A program made the position numbers and the translations under genes. From contig JYIP02000008.1 of the NCBI GenBank assembly GCA_001051155.2, positions 620,001 to 684,000 of the forward strand: 64,000 nucleotides of DNA, given 5' to 3'. Each line of letters opens with the position of its first letter. The stretch's first letter is position 1. The notes under the pieces are model-generated. The model was not told the origin of the DNA and ran no database searches. It worked only from the letters and a program-made list of their open reading frames with translations. This stretch comes from Chrysoporthe austroafricana. Taxonomy: Eukaryota > Ascomycota > Sordariomycetes > Diaporthales > Cryphonectriaceae. Of the stretch, positions 1 through 11,296 are shown one piece after another.

Positions 1-1381
1 GTCCATGCCGTCGACCACGCGCCCGAAGACGACGTGCTTCTTGTCGAGGAAGGGTGTCGGGACCGTGGTGATGAAGAACTGGGAGCCGTTGGTGTTGGGG
101 CCGGCGTTCTTGTCGCCGCGGGTCACCCGGTCAGCACGCGGCCGCTCAGACGAGGATGGATAGGAGGGGGTGGTCGGGGAGGAGATGAGAAAAGGGTGAA
201 CATACGGCCATGGACAGCAGCCCCTCCGCGTCGTGTTTCAGTGTGAAGTTCTCGTCCGCGAAGCTCTTCGTGCCGTAGATACATGTCGATCCGGTCCCGT
301 CGCCATGGAGGAAGTCGCCGCCCTGGCACATGAACTTCGGGATCTGTGTCCCGCCCGTCAGCATCTTCCTCTCTTCTTCTCCATATCCACCCCCCCCCCG
401 GGGATCCCCCACCCATATCCCTCCAGCACGGCCTGTCTGCCTCAGGTGACAGCACGGCTGGCCCAGCTGAGCACGAGCGGGGACGGGGAAAAGGGAGGGA
501 ACGTGGACTGGCGAAACTTACGATCCGGTGGAACCGCGACCCCTTGTAGCCCTGCGCCTTGCCATTGACGTTGTACTCGCCGGTGCAGAACTGCCGGAAG
601 TTCTCGGCGGTCCGGGGCACGACGTCCTTGAAGAGCTCGAAGGTTATGCGGCCCAGGGGCTCACCTGCCGGCAGAGGGGGGGAAATGTCAGCCAGCCTGT
701 CCCGAGCTTGTTCCTCACGACGCCGCGGCACAGCCGAACCTTCGCGCCTCTGGAACCCCCCGGCCGTCTCCTTTCCAGGCAGGCTGCATAACAGCGAGAC
801 TTCGGGGCGAGCAGGAGACGGGGGTCCGCCGTGACGGTCATGGCGGGATGTGAACAGAGGTTTCGGCGATGTGTTGTCGACCGTAGTAAACTGTCTGCCG
901 CCCACCTGCTCCTTGCCTTGCGGATCTGTGCCCTTGGACCTTCCTTCCAACGGCCTCGGTCTAGGTTCTCAGAGACTTTGAAGCAGCAGAGTGCGTCCGC
1001 TGGGGAGCAGCAAGCTTTCCCCTGGGCCCACACAGCAGCAGTCCGGAGGGCACAAGGGGGGAGAGATCCCTCATCATACAAGATGAAGCTCGGGAAAGGT
1101 AGACAGCTCAACTTACCACCCAGCGTGATGTCAAAGAACACCCTGTCGAAAGCCCATCATCAGCACTTGTACCTCCTCCGCGGCCCCTAGAAATCGCCCG
1201 CCATCAATCAAGGCCCTGCGCCAACACCGTATATATTGAAGTCACAGGGGTTAGGGTTCAACCCTCCTCAGGGCTTTTGAACCGCCCTTGCTCGGCTCCT
1301 TCCCGTGAGTCCCCAGGGTCTGATGCGCACAAGTTCGACTTACAGAGGATTGCCGTTCTCAGGCAGCTGTGTAGGGGGCAT
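1..1381 (-). CDS. Cyclophilin H-type peptidyl-prolyl cis-trans isomerase (3' end off window)
   Basis: Cyclophilin of the PPIH/Cyp3 class; in known members it isomerises Xaa-Pro bonds and associates with the U4/U6 snRNP of the spliceosome. Coding exons on the complement are 1344-1381, 1117-1142, 522-664, 206-343 and 1-108 (incomplete). The protein starts [17 protein letters not shown], then reads [58 protein letters not shown] and [16 protein letters not shown], all cyclophilin signatures. The start was chosen because its 38-base exon ends at a GTAAGT donor and joins in phase to exon 2. The last intron ends in a CAAG acceptor about 20 bases after a CTGAC branch site and restores [11 protein letters not shown]. 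The residue equivalent to CypA Trp121 is Phe, as I recall for fungal PPIH. Intron 2 (665-1116) is about 450 bp, long for this genome. Family call very secure; exon ends secure. Confidence 0.93.
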
Positions 1382-1576
1382 ATTCGCTGTCGGGGTGTCC
1401 GGATCTCGGCCGTGCTGGGTGCTGGAGGTCGTGGTCGAGGTTCTCTGTGCGCTTCCTCGCGTGTTTGCACGGGATGATTGGATCTGCAAGAATCTGGGGC
1501 AGGGTGGCAGGGGTAGGGTAGACAGGGATTGCGGCGGGCGTATACACAGTCAGTGACAGTCTGTTTTCAAGTGCTT

Positions 1577-1676
1577 AATCAAGCCGGAAAAGAAAAGGTG
1601 ATGTGATACGTCGACTACTCTGAACCACCGCATGTAGAGTGGTCGATATATCACATGATCTTTTCCACTTCGGCTT
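1577..1676. repeat. Imperfect inverted repeat (hairpin or miniature element)
   Basis: The left arm starts near 1577 (CAAGCCGGAAAAGAAAAGG) and the right arm, read on the complement, starts at 1676 (CAAGCCGAAGTGGAAAAG). The arms pair over about 35 bases at roughly 75% identity, continue through ATGTGATA and TCGAC, and enclose about 26 bases. It lies about 200 bp upstream of the cyclophilin start codon, in its presumed promoter. It may be a short MITE-like remnant or a structured regulatory element. I saw no target-site duplication. Confidence 0.6.
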
Positions 1677-1793
1677 GTTCTCCTCCCCTCCCAGGCTTCT
1701 TAGGGATGCAGGAGGATCCACGCTACCAGACCGCTACTCACGAGAGGACTTGAAGGCGAGGACGGCCACGCCGCGCTTCTAGTTATCAATGAT

Positions 1794-3240
1794 TTATCCA
1801 GATAATGCGACGTCACCACAAAATGGCAGGGTTGTGGACATCGGTGGTGCTTTGGGTACTGAAGAACTCTTGTTGCCCGTTTGCCAGGCCCACGAGATTA
1901 TTTTGTCGTTCGGAGTGGGGAAGGGGGTGTAATCTCTTTGGGAAGCGAGAGTTTGATAGTCTTCTCTTCCTATTGCTACCAGACGAGGAGAACCTACCTT
2001 CCTTTCTCTGGGCTTCTCGATCCGGTCCTTCGCCCTCAGATAAGTCTCAGCGAGGTCGCTATCACACAGGACTACCGTCTCGAAGAACTCCAGCTTCAGC
2101 GTGGCGTCCTCGACCTTCCTCGAACCAGGCAGGCCAGAGATGCCCCAGCTTCTTACTGTGGCCCTTTCATATCTGCGTCCGCTCAAGTTCCATCATACGT
2201 ATCCAGTGCGAGTCAATCAAGCCATCGTTCTCTTGCTCGTCTACGAGGGTGTTGTGCCGCGGTAAACCCTTGTGCTATAGTAGGTCCGCCTCGGGCTGGT
2301 TCACGACAGGCGGGAAGATCTGTAGCAGGACCTTTTGGCAGTATATCGCATATTCCTGACATCTTGGGCTTCGTATTCGTCCGGTCGCGTCCCGTCGGGA
2401 GATGAATTGCTCTTTGGAAACACTATTTCCCGTTGGAATCACCCGGTTGAAGGAAGCTGCCTCACCATTCCTCTTCTCAACCTCAAATGCTTCAGATCCA
2501 CTACATCCAACCGGCTCATTACCGCTCCCTTCCTCATCTTTTTCATCGTATCTTATTTCGTCTCCGCCTTTTTCAAGAATGCTAGCCACTCATGCGTGAA
2601 GATGATGATGTTAACTCCGACCTCGGGCTAACAATGACCGGACCAAAGAAGACCTGCGATATGTCGAAGTTGACATGGTTGTCCAGAGGGAACATGTGTG
2701 CAACTATCTGACCTGGACATACAAATGCCAGCGTCGTCCCTCCCACGCCGCGCTGATCATCGGCAACACCGCCGTCCGGCCCGGCGCAGACTTTCGTCTC
2801 CAGGTCTAGGTACCCTGTTTTGTCACTGAGTTTATGGTGGGATGCCTGAAGCTCCGACAAGACGCCCGTCCAGGGCTCCCCTTTGCGCATAGCCATCGCC
2901 TGCTACCGCCTGTATGATGAGACGGCGAGCATAAGCCCCAAAAGCGACCACCCGAGGCCGATCTCGCAATGCTATAACTGCAGGGACTGGTACGGTACTA
3001 CATTGTCGTCTTCAGATGAGGGTGCACAGACACCACCACTGCGCATCGACAGCTCCCACCGTTCGGCGCGCGCCCGGGCAGCACTTGTGGGCAGGCCGAC
3101 GGGGTGGACGGGGAGGACAAGATGAAACAGCCCTCTTCAGGACGAAGCCCGAGCTGCTGGCGGCACACATGCTCGCCTTCCTCACCGAGGACTCACTTGC
3201 CCCTAGCGCGGCGCAAGGTCTAGTCCGCTGTCATCTTACT
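1794..3240 (-). pseudogene. Decayed protein gene of unknown product
   Basis: The complement strand carries long protein-like stretches broken by stops and frame changes. From the 5' side: a frame with MRSGGVCAPSSEDDN, a hydrophobic stretch GLGWSLLGLMLAVSSY, then MAMRKGEPWTGVLSELQ, FVCPGQIVAHMFPLDN and FDISQVFFGPVIV. After a frame change near 2600 it reads HEWLASILEKGGDEIRYDEK, IYCQKVLLQIFPPVVNQPE, HNTLVDEQENDGLIDSHW, and after another change FFETVVLCDSDLAETYLRAK. Interrupting in-frame codons are TAG (three, where CAG would fit) and TGA (where CGA would fit), the pattern expected from C-to-T mutation (RIP). Some frame changes could be unrecognised introns. I do not recognise the family. A further fragment (IEQELRDDLVNAIAAGE) lies near 3670-3740 on the same strand. 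Confidence 0.55.
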
Positions 3241-6200
3241 AGAGATCACGTTGGCTGATTTTTGCCGTCCAAGGCCACTCGTTGACTACGCAAGGTCACA
3301 CGATTACTCGCGATGGCTCAGAGAGCCAGACACCCGACTCAAGCTCGCAATCTCTAATTCCAAGATCCCTTCCGCCTGTGTCCAAAGTTCCGCCGCGGCC
3401 AACAAAGGCCAGAAAGGTCTAGACTGTAGACAGCCGGATACCGAGAGATCGTAACGCTAGACGAGTTCCGCCGTACTTACTATGTACGTCGTCAAGACAC
3501 TCACCAAAGGCGATCGCGCCTTAGCAGCGCGGAACTAAAGTAGCCCGCAAGCCAGAACTGCAGTCCAACGACAGCCGTTCAACTTTAGTGAGAAGCTTGT
3601 TCCCACGACGGAAGCGATCTGCAGGCGTCTTTGTGTGGCGCGGAGAAGCCACATGCGCTCCGGCAAGGCGGTAGGACCGCGCTCATTCGCCAGCAGCAAT
3701 GGCGTTAACCAGGTCATCTCGCAACTCCTGCTCGATGCTACCTAGAAGCTCTAGATCTCAACTTGCCTTATCAGAAGCTGAGTGTGACGTGACGTGACGT
3801 GACGTGACGTGACGTGATGTGATGCGTGCGTGTGCGCGTGCGCGCGTGCGCTCTTACTCGGTACTGCATGGCAAGGGCGATAGCGTCTAGACGGTCACTG
3901 ACGGCTGACGGGGAGGCTTGGAGCGCCGGCGCGGCTAGGCCGGGACCTACATTCCAACATTCGCCGCCACCCGGCCATAGTAGGCATGGGGGCACTTGGC
4001 GAGATCGGATGCGGGAGAAGGAGAGATGCGGCTCTGTCGGTTGTTGCGGCCGCTCCCCCCCCCCCTCTCTTTCGCCCCCGGTCCATGGCGCACTTTAGAT
4101 ACAGTTCACGATAGATTGGTTCGGAGAAAAGTGAGAGTCTCATCATGACACCGCCGTAAGGCTGTGCCTCTTGTCTCTCTCGGCGCCTTCGAGAAGCCCC
4201 TGCTGCGACAGATCAGGTGTTCGCCGCGCGGGTTCACGGCGGCGTCCTGGTGCCGCCTCCTCGTCGTTGTGTGGAAATTCGGTGTGTTGAGACAGGATCG
4301 CGCACGGCTTCAGGTGAAACCCCTACTCGCAGTAGTGGGAGGTCGTGCAACTGCTCCCCCATGCTCTTGAATTTCGCTCATGATTCAGGAGGGAGGGGGC
4401 ACCGATGCTGCCGCAGGAACAGCGTGCAGTATCCCCAACCTGGCTGACATTTGGAATCTTTCAAGCCGCCACGCCAAACCTGTTGCCGAGAGATGCCATA
4501 CTAAGGTTAGAGGGGGCGGGGGCTTATTTACCCCACGCTACCGTGGAGGCGCAGCGGTTTAGACGGATCGCCAAGGTTGTCGCCATGATTGTCCGCCTCG
4601 TCTCCCTGGATGTGTCTGCTCGGAGCGCGCAGGGTAGACGCATGTGTTAGCGACAGAGTTCATGCATCCTGCAGCGTCTCGAGGCTAGGCTGTAGGGCCT
4701 CCTCAGCCGCGGAGCCCATATACAAGCTGCAGTGCCAGGTAGATGGTCCTGCGGCCCCGTCTGTTCCGCACCAACGTCGCAAGTGGCTGACCGGCAGGGA
4801 GGCGGTCCAGCCCCCCTCAGCTCCTCTGACCGGCAGAAGAGCACGTCGGGACGATAATAAGAAATCCTGCGTTGTTTGTTGGCTGGTTACTAATCTCCGA
4901 GATCCATAAGCCGAAAGTCAATTATACAATAGGCACCTTTTGGCATTGCCAACGAACCCCTTGGGTGGTACGCGCTTGCCGAAACCGTTCCTGCGGTCCC
5001 ATTTGGTGCTATGTAAAGCCTAGGAATGTAACGGTGTGGTTTGCGGAGGTCGCAGTGACGGGGGGTGGCCTGGTCGTGGGCTCGATGGTGAGGAGGTCTA
5101 TTGCAGGACAACGCGTGGCGACGGGATCCAGCCCATCCGGTTGGTGGTGCGGCCGTCGTTGAAAGCAGCTTGGGAGGTAAAATTCCTAGAGCAGGTCACC
5201 AGACTGGGACCGCCTCGGCACCTGGGAGCCGACGGGGTGGCCCACAGCCACACATACTGGGCACTAGAGCCAGCTGTTCGGAAGCGGCGGCGTTTGGGGA
5301 TTCTGGGATTGAAAGTCGGGATGACTCTGCCAGGGCGCATTGAGTCTTGCGGAACAACGACCTCCACGGTCCAGACTCTCCCGTTGGGTGGTCCACGCAG
5401 CCGTCATACTATAGTGCTATATTCAAGCGCGAAGCATGCGCCTTGGCGGTGGGTATGCTCACCCACGCTTTGCTCTGTGCGTAAGCTGAGGCAGATCGCG
5501 AGGCGACTGTTGTACCGAGCCGTCGGGTGCGCGGCGGGGCAGGGCCTGCGGCCTGTGGGTTGACGATTGACGACGCATCTGCTCGAGGTCGAGAATCGGA
5601 CTGACTGCCCCCCCCAAGGTTATAGGGATCTAAATACAGTACGGTGTACCGAGAGGACGGAGCGAGCAGCCCAACATGGCAGATCCAGGGACCGGGCCGA
5701 GCTTGGTGGTTATCTTGGACTACTGACATTGCTCCCGCGCGGCGAGGGCGTCTCGGGGCCTTCGTGCCCCGAGTTTGAGATTGTCCAGGGTCGAGGCTGC
5801 GGACCCACCTAGATCTTGCTAAGTGCGGACAATGGACTGAGGAGCCCGAGACAGGATAGGACTGGACTGGACTGTGCGCCCCAGCCCTAGGAACCCACCG
5901 TGCCACCCACCTCGATCCTGCATGCAGCACCATCGCGAGCGGACGAGTCAGCGGAACCAGTGCGGAGAGAGATACAGAGAGAGCGAGCACGAGGTGCTAA
6001 TGACGTCGGGCTGATCGGGTCAGATCCTCTGGGTCTCGACTCTAATACTTAGTAGGACCACCAAGACAACCAGATCAGCGGGCGCTGCCGGTGATCCGCC
6101 CTGAAAATGGCAATAGTAATGGGTCAATCAGTGGTCAGATCAATCGAGCCTCTGCCCTTTGACGCTGGGGATGCTGCAGGCCACTCCACAGTCCCCACCG

Positions 6201-7059
6201 CCCCCATCTCGTAAGCCTCTGTGTCCTCGTGCAGGTGAGAGAGAGAGAGCGTTGCGCTGCTGCGAGGCCCGGCCCCCAACCCCCTACAACTTCGCTGGCA
6301 CGTTGGATCCCGCCGGCACTAGATGTGAACCTGAGACCTGTGCCCCGTCGACCATGCGGGAACAGGCATCGAGGTCTCACTTATTCCACCTCGTCACCCA
6401 GCGTGCCAGTGTGCGGGCGGGAACACCCCTGAAAGGCCCCGGAGCCGATGGTACAAGCCACTGTCAGCCATGCCTGGAGACGCAGGTCGAAAACGGGCAG
6501 GTGTGGAAGACACTCGAAGACGGCTGTCTCGCTCTTGGATCATGCGATGCGGTTCATGCCGACTTATCCACCAGCCCGCTCCACAGATGGCCGCCTGCGC
6601 CCCGATCCGACAGCAACACACACAAGTGGCCAGGCCTCGAGATCTGTGGCAGACGGTGGGAAGCAGAAACGTCGGCCGACCTCAGCGTGCGTCCTGCCCT
6701 GGACGCAGGCTCGTCTCGGCAGCAGGTAGGCAGGTAGTAAGCATGGCAGGGCAGTGGGGATCACCCTTGTCGATGCTATTCCCGGGTCTTGGGTGCTGCC
6801 CAGTGCTCGGGTGGGGAGACTGGAGGCTGCGCGGCATACCCCCCCCAGCCCGCCCCAGCAACCCACCGTGCCCACCCAATCTGTTCTCCCCGCTTGCGGC
6901 ATAGCCTCCTTTACTTATGCTCAGCGCCAATACTTGCCTAGTACTGCACCCAGCACAGTACCTACCAGAGTACGACCTGCCACCTGCCCATGGTGCCCAC
7001 GGTGCCCACCTGCTGCCCCCGTCGTCGTCCCACGCACGCACTCCTCCCTCTAACTAAGT
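3241..7059. other. Gene-free spacer
   Basis: No reading frame here has family motifs or splice-consistent structure. Open frames of 80-190 codons, for example around 5036-5563 and 5409-5990, are rich in Arg, Ser, Gly and Pro, overlap on both strands and look like chance openings in GC-rich DNA. The stretch contains the GTGAC repeat listed separately and short tandem GGACT copies near 5858-5873. It separates the decayed gene from the RING gene. Confidence 0.5.
3784..3851. repeat. GTGAC pentanucleotide repeat followed by alternating GC/GT tract
   Basis: Six perfect GTGAC units followed by two GTGAT units run from 3784 to 3823. They lead into an alternating purine-pyrimidine tract of GCGTGC and GCGCGTGC steps to about 3851. 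Simple-sequence DNA; the alternating part could favour Z-form DNA. No coding role seen. Confidence 0.85.
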
Positions 7060-7513
7060 AGAAGAGCCCCCTCCCGCCTGCCTGGAACCCGCCTTGCATT
7101 CCCTCTCAATGCCTTGCCTTGGCACTGAAGTCCGTCCGTGACTTCTCACCACACGCCATCCCGCACCGTCGTCCTTCTTCTCCACTCCACACCACAACCC
7201 TCTCGTCGCCCTCGCCCAGCTCACCCTCACCCACGGACCCTCACGCGGCGGGAAATTTCCCCCCCTCTCTTCTCCTCCTTTTTATCGGGGCTGGCGTGGG
7301 TCTTTTGGCTGCGACTTCTCGTGCTCAGATCCAGTGGAGATTTCGATGGTCTCAATCGATTAAACTCAGTCCTGGCTGTTCCCGAGCGACCAGCCGCGGC
7401 ATTTGTCGCAGAGCCAGCGGAGGCGCCGGGCCTCCTCAACGTCCACGCGCCCGTCCTGGCCCTGATCTGTCGTCACGACAGGTGCATCTACAGACGCCCG
7501 AGTGGCTGTCACC
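7060..7513 (+). promoter_or_regulatory. Pyrimidine-rich promoter/leader of the RING-H2 gene
   Basis: The 450 bases upstream of the RING start codon are strongly C/T-rich on the plus strand (repeated CTCC, CACC and CTCACCC blocks), typical of core promoters and 5' leaders of expressed genes in filamentous ascomycetes. The leader ends at the context GTCACCATGG, a good initiation site. The transcription start cannot be fixed from sequence alone. Confidence 0.45.
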
Positions 7514-9066
7514 ATGGTACTCGATAATTCCGACTTCGCCGGCATGGCCAATCTGGCCGTTCGTGCCCTGCAGCATCAGGTCAGGCAGACCACCTCGAGC
7601 ATCCTCTCGAGCGCTACGGCAGCCCCGACGACCACCGATGCCGCCTTGTCCTCGTCCCTGCTGCCGTCGCCAACCTCGGCCACGCCGCCGGCATCATCCA
7701 GCAGCGGTTCCGGTAGCGGGAATAACGGCGGTAGCGGTAGCTCTGGCTCCTCGCCGCTGCTGTTCTTCGTTGCGCTGGGCTTCGGCGTCGTCTTTACGAA
7801 TCTATGGTGAGCATTGGCTTTGTGGGGGGCACCATGAGGTGCCGAGCGGCGGGCTGTCCTAACCATCCGCACAGGATCATCGTCGGTGTCAAGTACTGTT
7901 TCCGCTACAATGCCCGGAACCGCAACATGCGCATGACCGGGGAGGATGGCGAACCCATCAACCTCGAGAACATGCCGCAGCACCCGCGCCGGCGTCGTCG
8001 GGAGAAGAAGCTGATGACCATAGATGAGGTCAACGAGAAGTTCCCGATGATGAAGTACAAGAGCTGGGTGGCGAGCCGTGCCCAGGAGGGACTGCCGACA
8101 AAGGGTGGCATATCGCAGCCACCAAGCCGCGCGGTTAGTCTGGCGGACGCCGATGGTATCATACCCGTGTCCAAGGAGCGCGAGTCGACCGAGGAAAGGC
8201 CTGCGACGGGCGGTGCCTCGATCACGACAGCGCCGACCCACGAGGAGCCGACGACCGAGCATGCCGAGAAGACCGCAGCCGCAGCCAACGTCGACAGAGA
8301 GCCACAGTCCACAGATGCTGCGGCAGCCGCGACCTCGGGAACCGCACCGGAGCGGACCCACACTCCTGGCAGCGACGATGAACATGACGACGACGACGAT
8401 GACCAGATCCACGATGCGCTCCCGCCGGAGGCTTTGGAAACATCCGGCGACACATGTGCTATCTGCATCGATACTCTCGAGGACGACGATGATGTCCGTG
8501 GGTTGACCTGTGGTCATGCTTTCCATGCCGGGTGTCTCGACCCATGGTTGATCAGCAGGCGGGCATGCTGCCCACTCTGCAAGGCCGACTACTACACCCC
8601 GAAGCCTCGACCAGCCCCTGCAGAGGGCGCACATCATCCCGAGATGGGACCCACCGTGTCAATCAACCAGGATCCAAGGACAGCCCGGATCAACATGCCC
8701 TCAAGGCCAGGTGTTTCGTGGGCGTTGTCCGGTCGCCGTGGCCGTGTCGCTCTTCCCGGGTGGAACAGAAGTCGGAATGCCCCTTCGGCCCAGACGCCAA
8801 CGTCGCCGCGTACCCCGAGCACACCTCGACGGCCACAACATACCGGCTTCATGTCGCGCGCAGCAACAGCAGCACGGGGTCAGTCACGGCCGTCGGGGCA
8901 AAACTCGTCAGGCGCGGCGGACACCCAGTCCGGCGGTTTTCTGTCGAGTATTCGGATGCCTAGGTTCAACCTTCCTGGCAGATCTACACAGTCGAATCCC
9001 AGCAATACCGCTGAGGTAACGCCCTCAAACCTAGAGGCCGGTACCCGTACCGACGCTGCCAGATGA
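7514..9066 (+). CDS. Membrane-anchored RING-H2 protein (probable E3 ubiquitin ligase)
   Basis: A 494-residue protein from exons 7514-7806 and 7875-9066; the 68-bp intron runs from GTGAGC to CACAG and restores the tryptophan codon of the membrane segment. Residues 1-80 are Ser/Thr/Gly-rich with no cysteines. Residues about 81-107 form one hydrophobic span (PLLFFVALGFGVVF, then LWIIVGVKYCF), followed by basic residues. A C3H2C3 RING lies at C292, C295, C310, H312, H315, C318, C330 and C333, with the tryptophan of DPWL. The tail is Pro/Ser/Arg-rich and disordered. Transmembrane RING-H2 proteins of this layout usually ubiquitinate cargo at endosome, vacuole or ER membranes; the substrate cannot be read from sequence. 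The ATG has context CACCATGG. The gene converges with the GPALPP1-like gene downstream. Confidence 0.86.
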
Positions 9067-9704
9067 CAGCGGCCACCCAGTTGGATGAAAAACTATATTA
9101 TCACCTTACCACCACCGCCGACGTCCCGCGCCGAACGCAGCGGCAATTTGATCGACATGTATATCGATGCACCTAGGCAGCTCAGCCAGCTGACTTCAAC
9201 TACCCTCATAACGCGTATCGAACGACGGGGTAAATGTTGCGAGCAGAGCTAGCCTGAACATTATATATGACACACGCCCCGTATACTTCTCACAACCTGA
9301 GTGGGAAAATGGTTGAGAATATGAGCATGCGCTCACCGCGGGAATCTTTGTTTTTCTTTGATCTATGTGAGGACTTATCATGTCTCATTAGGGGCAGTGG
9401 ATGGGTCGGTCAACTATGTCGGCAGTTGGATTGCATAGCATGAACTGGGCGGCTCGGGACAGGAAATGGGACAGCAAGCGCATGATTTTGTCTTACCGCG
9501 GGAGTTAGCAGTGCAATAGGGCGTTCATCATGTGAAATCGATTTGAAATGTTGCAAACATTTATCTTGTTTGGCATGCACCAATGCTCTGGAACCTCGAA
9601 ATTGGTTGTTCCCCTTGCTTCGCGAAGTCTGTGTAACCACACCCCACGGGCCTCAGAAGCAGAACAAGTCTCATAACCTCTGCCCTTGGTATGGCCGCCC
9701 TGGG
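9067..9704. other. Convergent intergenic region
   Basis: This 638-bp spacer lies between the 3' ends of the RING gene (plus) and the GPALPP1-like gene (minus). It is AT-richer than the flanks and should hold both 3' UTRs and polyadenylation sites. No coding frame was supported. Confidence 0.5.
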
Positions 9705-10808
9705 TCATAAATAGTTCCCTTTCGAGAACCTTCCACCAAAATCCGACGCCCTGTTCAGCAGCTCTTTCCGCTGAGACGCCGTAATCTTCATCCCCAGCCC
9801 CATGTCCTTCTCCCGATCAAAAGCCCGCTTACTGGGATCATCTTCCTCGTCATCCTCCCCTCCCTTCCTCGCACCGCCCGCGCTCTCGCCGATCTTCCCA
9901 GCCTTCCGCGCGGCCTGGTGCTCCTCATACAGGCTCTTCCCCCTCGTCTGCTCCGTATACGCCCTGATCTTGCCATCCTGCGTCCCCCCACCGCTCCCGG
10001 CCCCGCCCACACCGCCCGTCCGGACAGGCGGCTGCGGATCGGCGCCCGCCGCCCCGCGCCCCAGCACAGCGTCCGCCAGCCGCCGCGCCTTCTCCTCCGG
10101 CGTCTCGGTCCAGATGCTGCTGATCCCGCCGCCGGCCCCGTCCCGCGGGCGCGACGCCGCGGCCGCGCCGGACGCGAACTTGCGGGACCGGATCTTAGTC
10201 GGGTCGCGCTCGCGGTACCCGGACGACGTCGGCGGCGCGAGCATCCAGTCGTCGCGCTTGGGGGCCGCCGGCGCCGCGGGGGCGGGGGCGGGGCGCGCGG
10301 CGTCGTGGGCCTGCCGGGCGGCGTCGGCGGCGGAGGGGAGGGCCGGGCCGTAGTCATCGTCGCTGTCGGAGTCGGAGTTGGAGGAGTGGGGAGGGTCAGC
10401 GGCAGGAGGGCGCTCGGAGAGGGAGGCTGGTGGCGGCGCTGGGCCGAGGACGCGCCTGGGCGCCGTCGGCAGCGAGGGCCCGGAGGTAGCTGGCGCCAGA
10501 CCTACGTCGTCACCGTCGGAATCCGTGTCGAGGCCGATCTCGTCTGCGTTTGCGGTGGGAGGCATCGTCGGGCCTATTGGCAGTCTCGCGGGTTCGGTCT
10601 CTGGGCGGGTCGGTCCCACGGTCGGCATGGAAGGCCCCATTGCCGCTGCCCTCGGCACGCTTGGTCCATAGCCGTCATCTGAGTCGCTATCACCGCCGTC
10701 TCTGTTTGGGCGGGTGGCCTTGGAGGGCGGTGAGTCCGGGCTTTCGTCCTCATCGCCGCGCTTGCGCTTTGAGACGTGTGGTGGGAGCTGCGGGCCAATT
10801 GAAGACAT
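9705..10808 (-). CDS. GPALPP motif / DUF3752 protein
   Basis: An intronless 367-residue protein beginning MSSIGPQLPPHVSKRKRGDE. The N-terminal two thirds are low complexity, with repeated GPxxP motifs (IGPQLPP, YGPSVP, MGPSMP, GPTMPP, GPSLP, YGPALP) alternating with acidic Ser/Asp runs such as DSDSDDGYGP. The C-terminus is conserved and basic (KDMGLGMKITASQRKELLNR, then DFGGRFSKGNYL), matching the DUF3752 end of GPALPP1-type nuclear proteins, whose function is largely unknown. In-frame sequence upstream of this ATG could extend the protein by 36 codons only from a non-ATG start, so the internal ATG was chosen. It shares a 488-bp divergent promoter with VPS8. Confidence 0.86.
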   Translation of the reverse strand: MSSIGPQLPPHVSKRKRGDEDESPDSPPSKATRPNRDGGDSDSDDGYGPSVPRAAAMGPSMPTVGPTRPETEPARLPIGPTMPPTANADEIGLDTDSDGDDVGLAPATSGPSLPTAPRRVLGPAPPPASLSERPPAADPPHSSNSDSDSDDDYGPALPSAADAARQAHDAARPAPAPAAPAAPKRDDWMLAPPTSSGYRERDPTKIRSRKFASGAAAASRPRDGAGGGISSIWTETPEEKARRLADAVLGRGAAGADPQPPVRTGGVGGAGSGGGTQDGKIRAYTEQTRGKSLYEEHQAARKAGKIGESAGGARKGGEDDEEDDPSKRAFDREKDMGLGMKITASQRKELLNRASDFGGRFSKGNYL

Positions 10809-11296
10809 CTTGTCTCGTCGCGGATCCCGCTTGGAGGGCTTGGCAAGGGCTTGGCCTGGGTCGAGAGGAGATTGAAACTTAAGTTGTAGGGTAGAAAGAG
10901 GAGACTCGTTTGCCAATGCAGGAGAGAGATTCAGATGCCAGAGGCGGCCTGGAGCTCTATCTTATCATCGGGGTATCCTCGGCTGGGCTCCGTAAACCCC
11001 TGTCAGTGCGCAGCTAGCAGGCAGCTTCCAGTGGGCTGGCAAGGCTGGGAGCAGCACGTACTGCAGTAATAGAGCAACAAGGCAGACCACGAATTTAACT
11101 TCCACTGCCAGTGGCACAGAGGTCCTGTCTGGGCATCCTTCTTAATTGCTGCGCCCCTGGCGACTCGCTCCCCTCTTCTTATGTCCGCCTGAGAAGCCGC
11201 TGCAGCCACCGCGACCATCATTGCTGCTCGCTGAGACTCTTATCTGCCTACCCCTCCGCCGTCATCCGGAGCCATGCGCACCCTGGAGCTGTCTCG
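10809..11296. promoter_or_regulatory. Bidirectional promoter, GPALPP1-like / VPS8
   Basis: These 488 bp separate the divergent start codons. The part next to VPS8 is pyrimidine-rich (CTCCCCTCTTC and CTACCCCTCC blocks near 11165-11260), as expected for a leader. No specific operator was recognised. Confidence 0.5.

Noticed and set aside
5409..5990. 193-codon minus frame with a signal-peptide-like start
   Set aside because: The hydrophobic start is short and the remainder is Arg/Ser/Pro-rich without cysteines or motifs. Overlapping frames on the other strand are equally open.
7576..8637. 353-codon open frame on the minus strand
   Set aside because: It lies antisense to the RING-H2 gene, whose frame, intron and domain are clear. 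It is a shadow of that gene.
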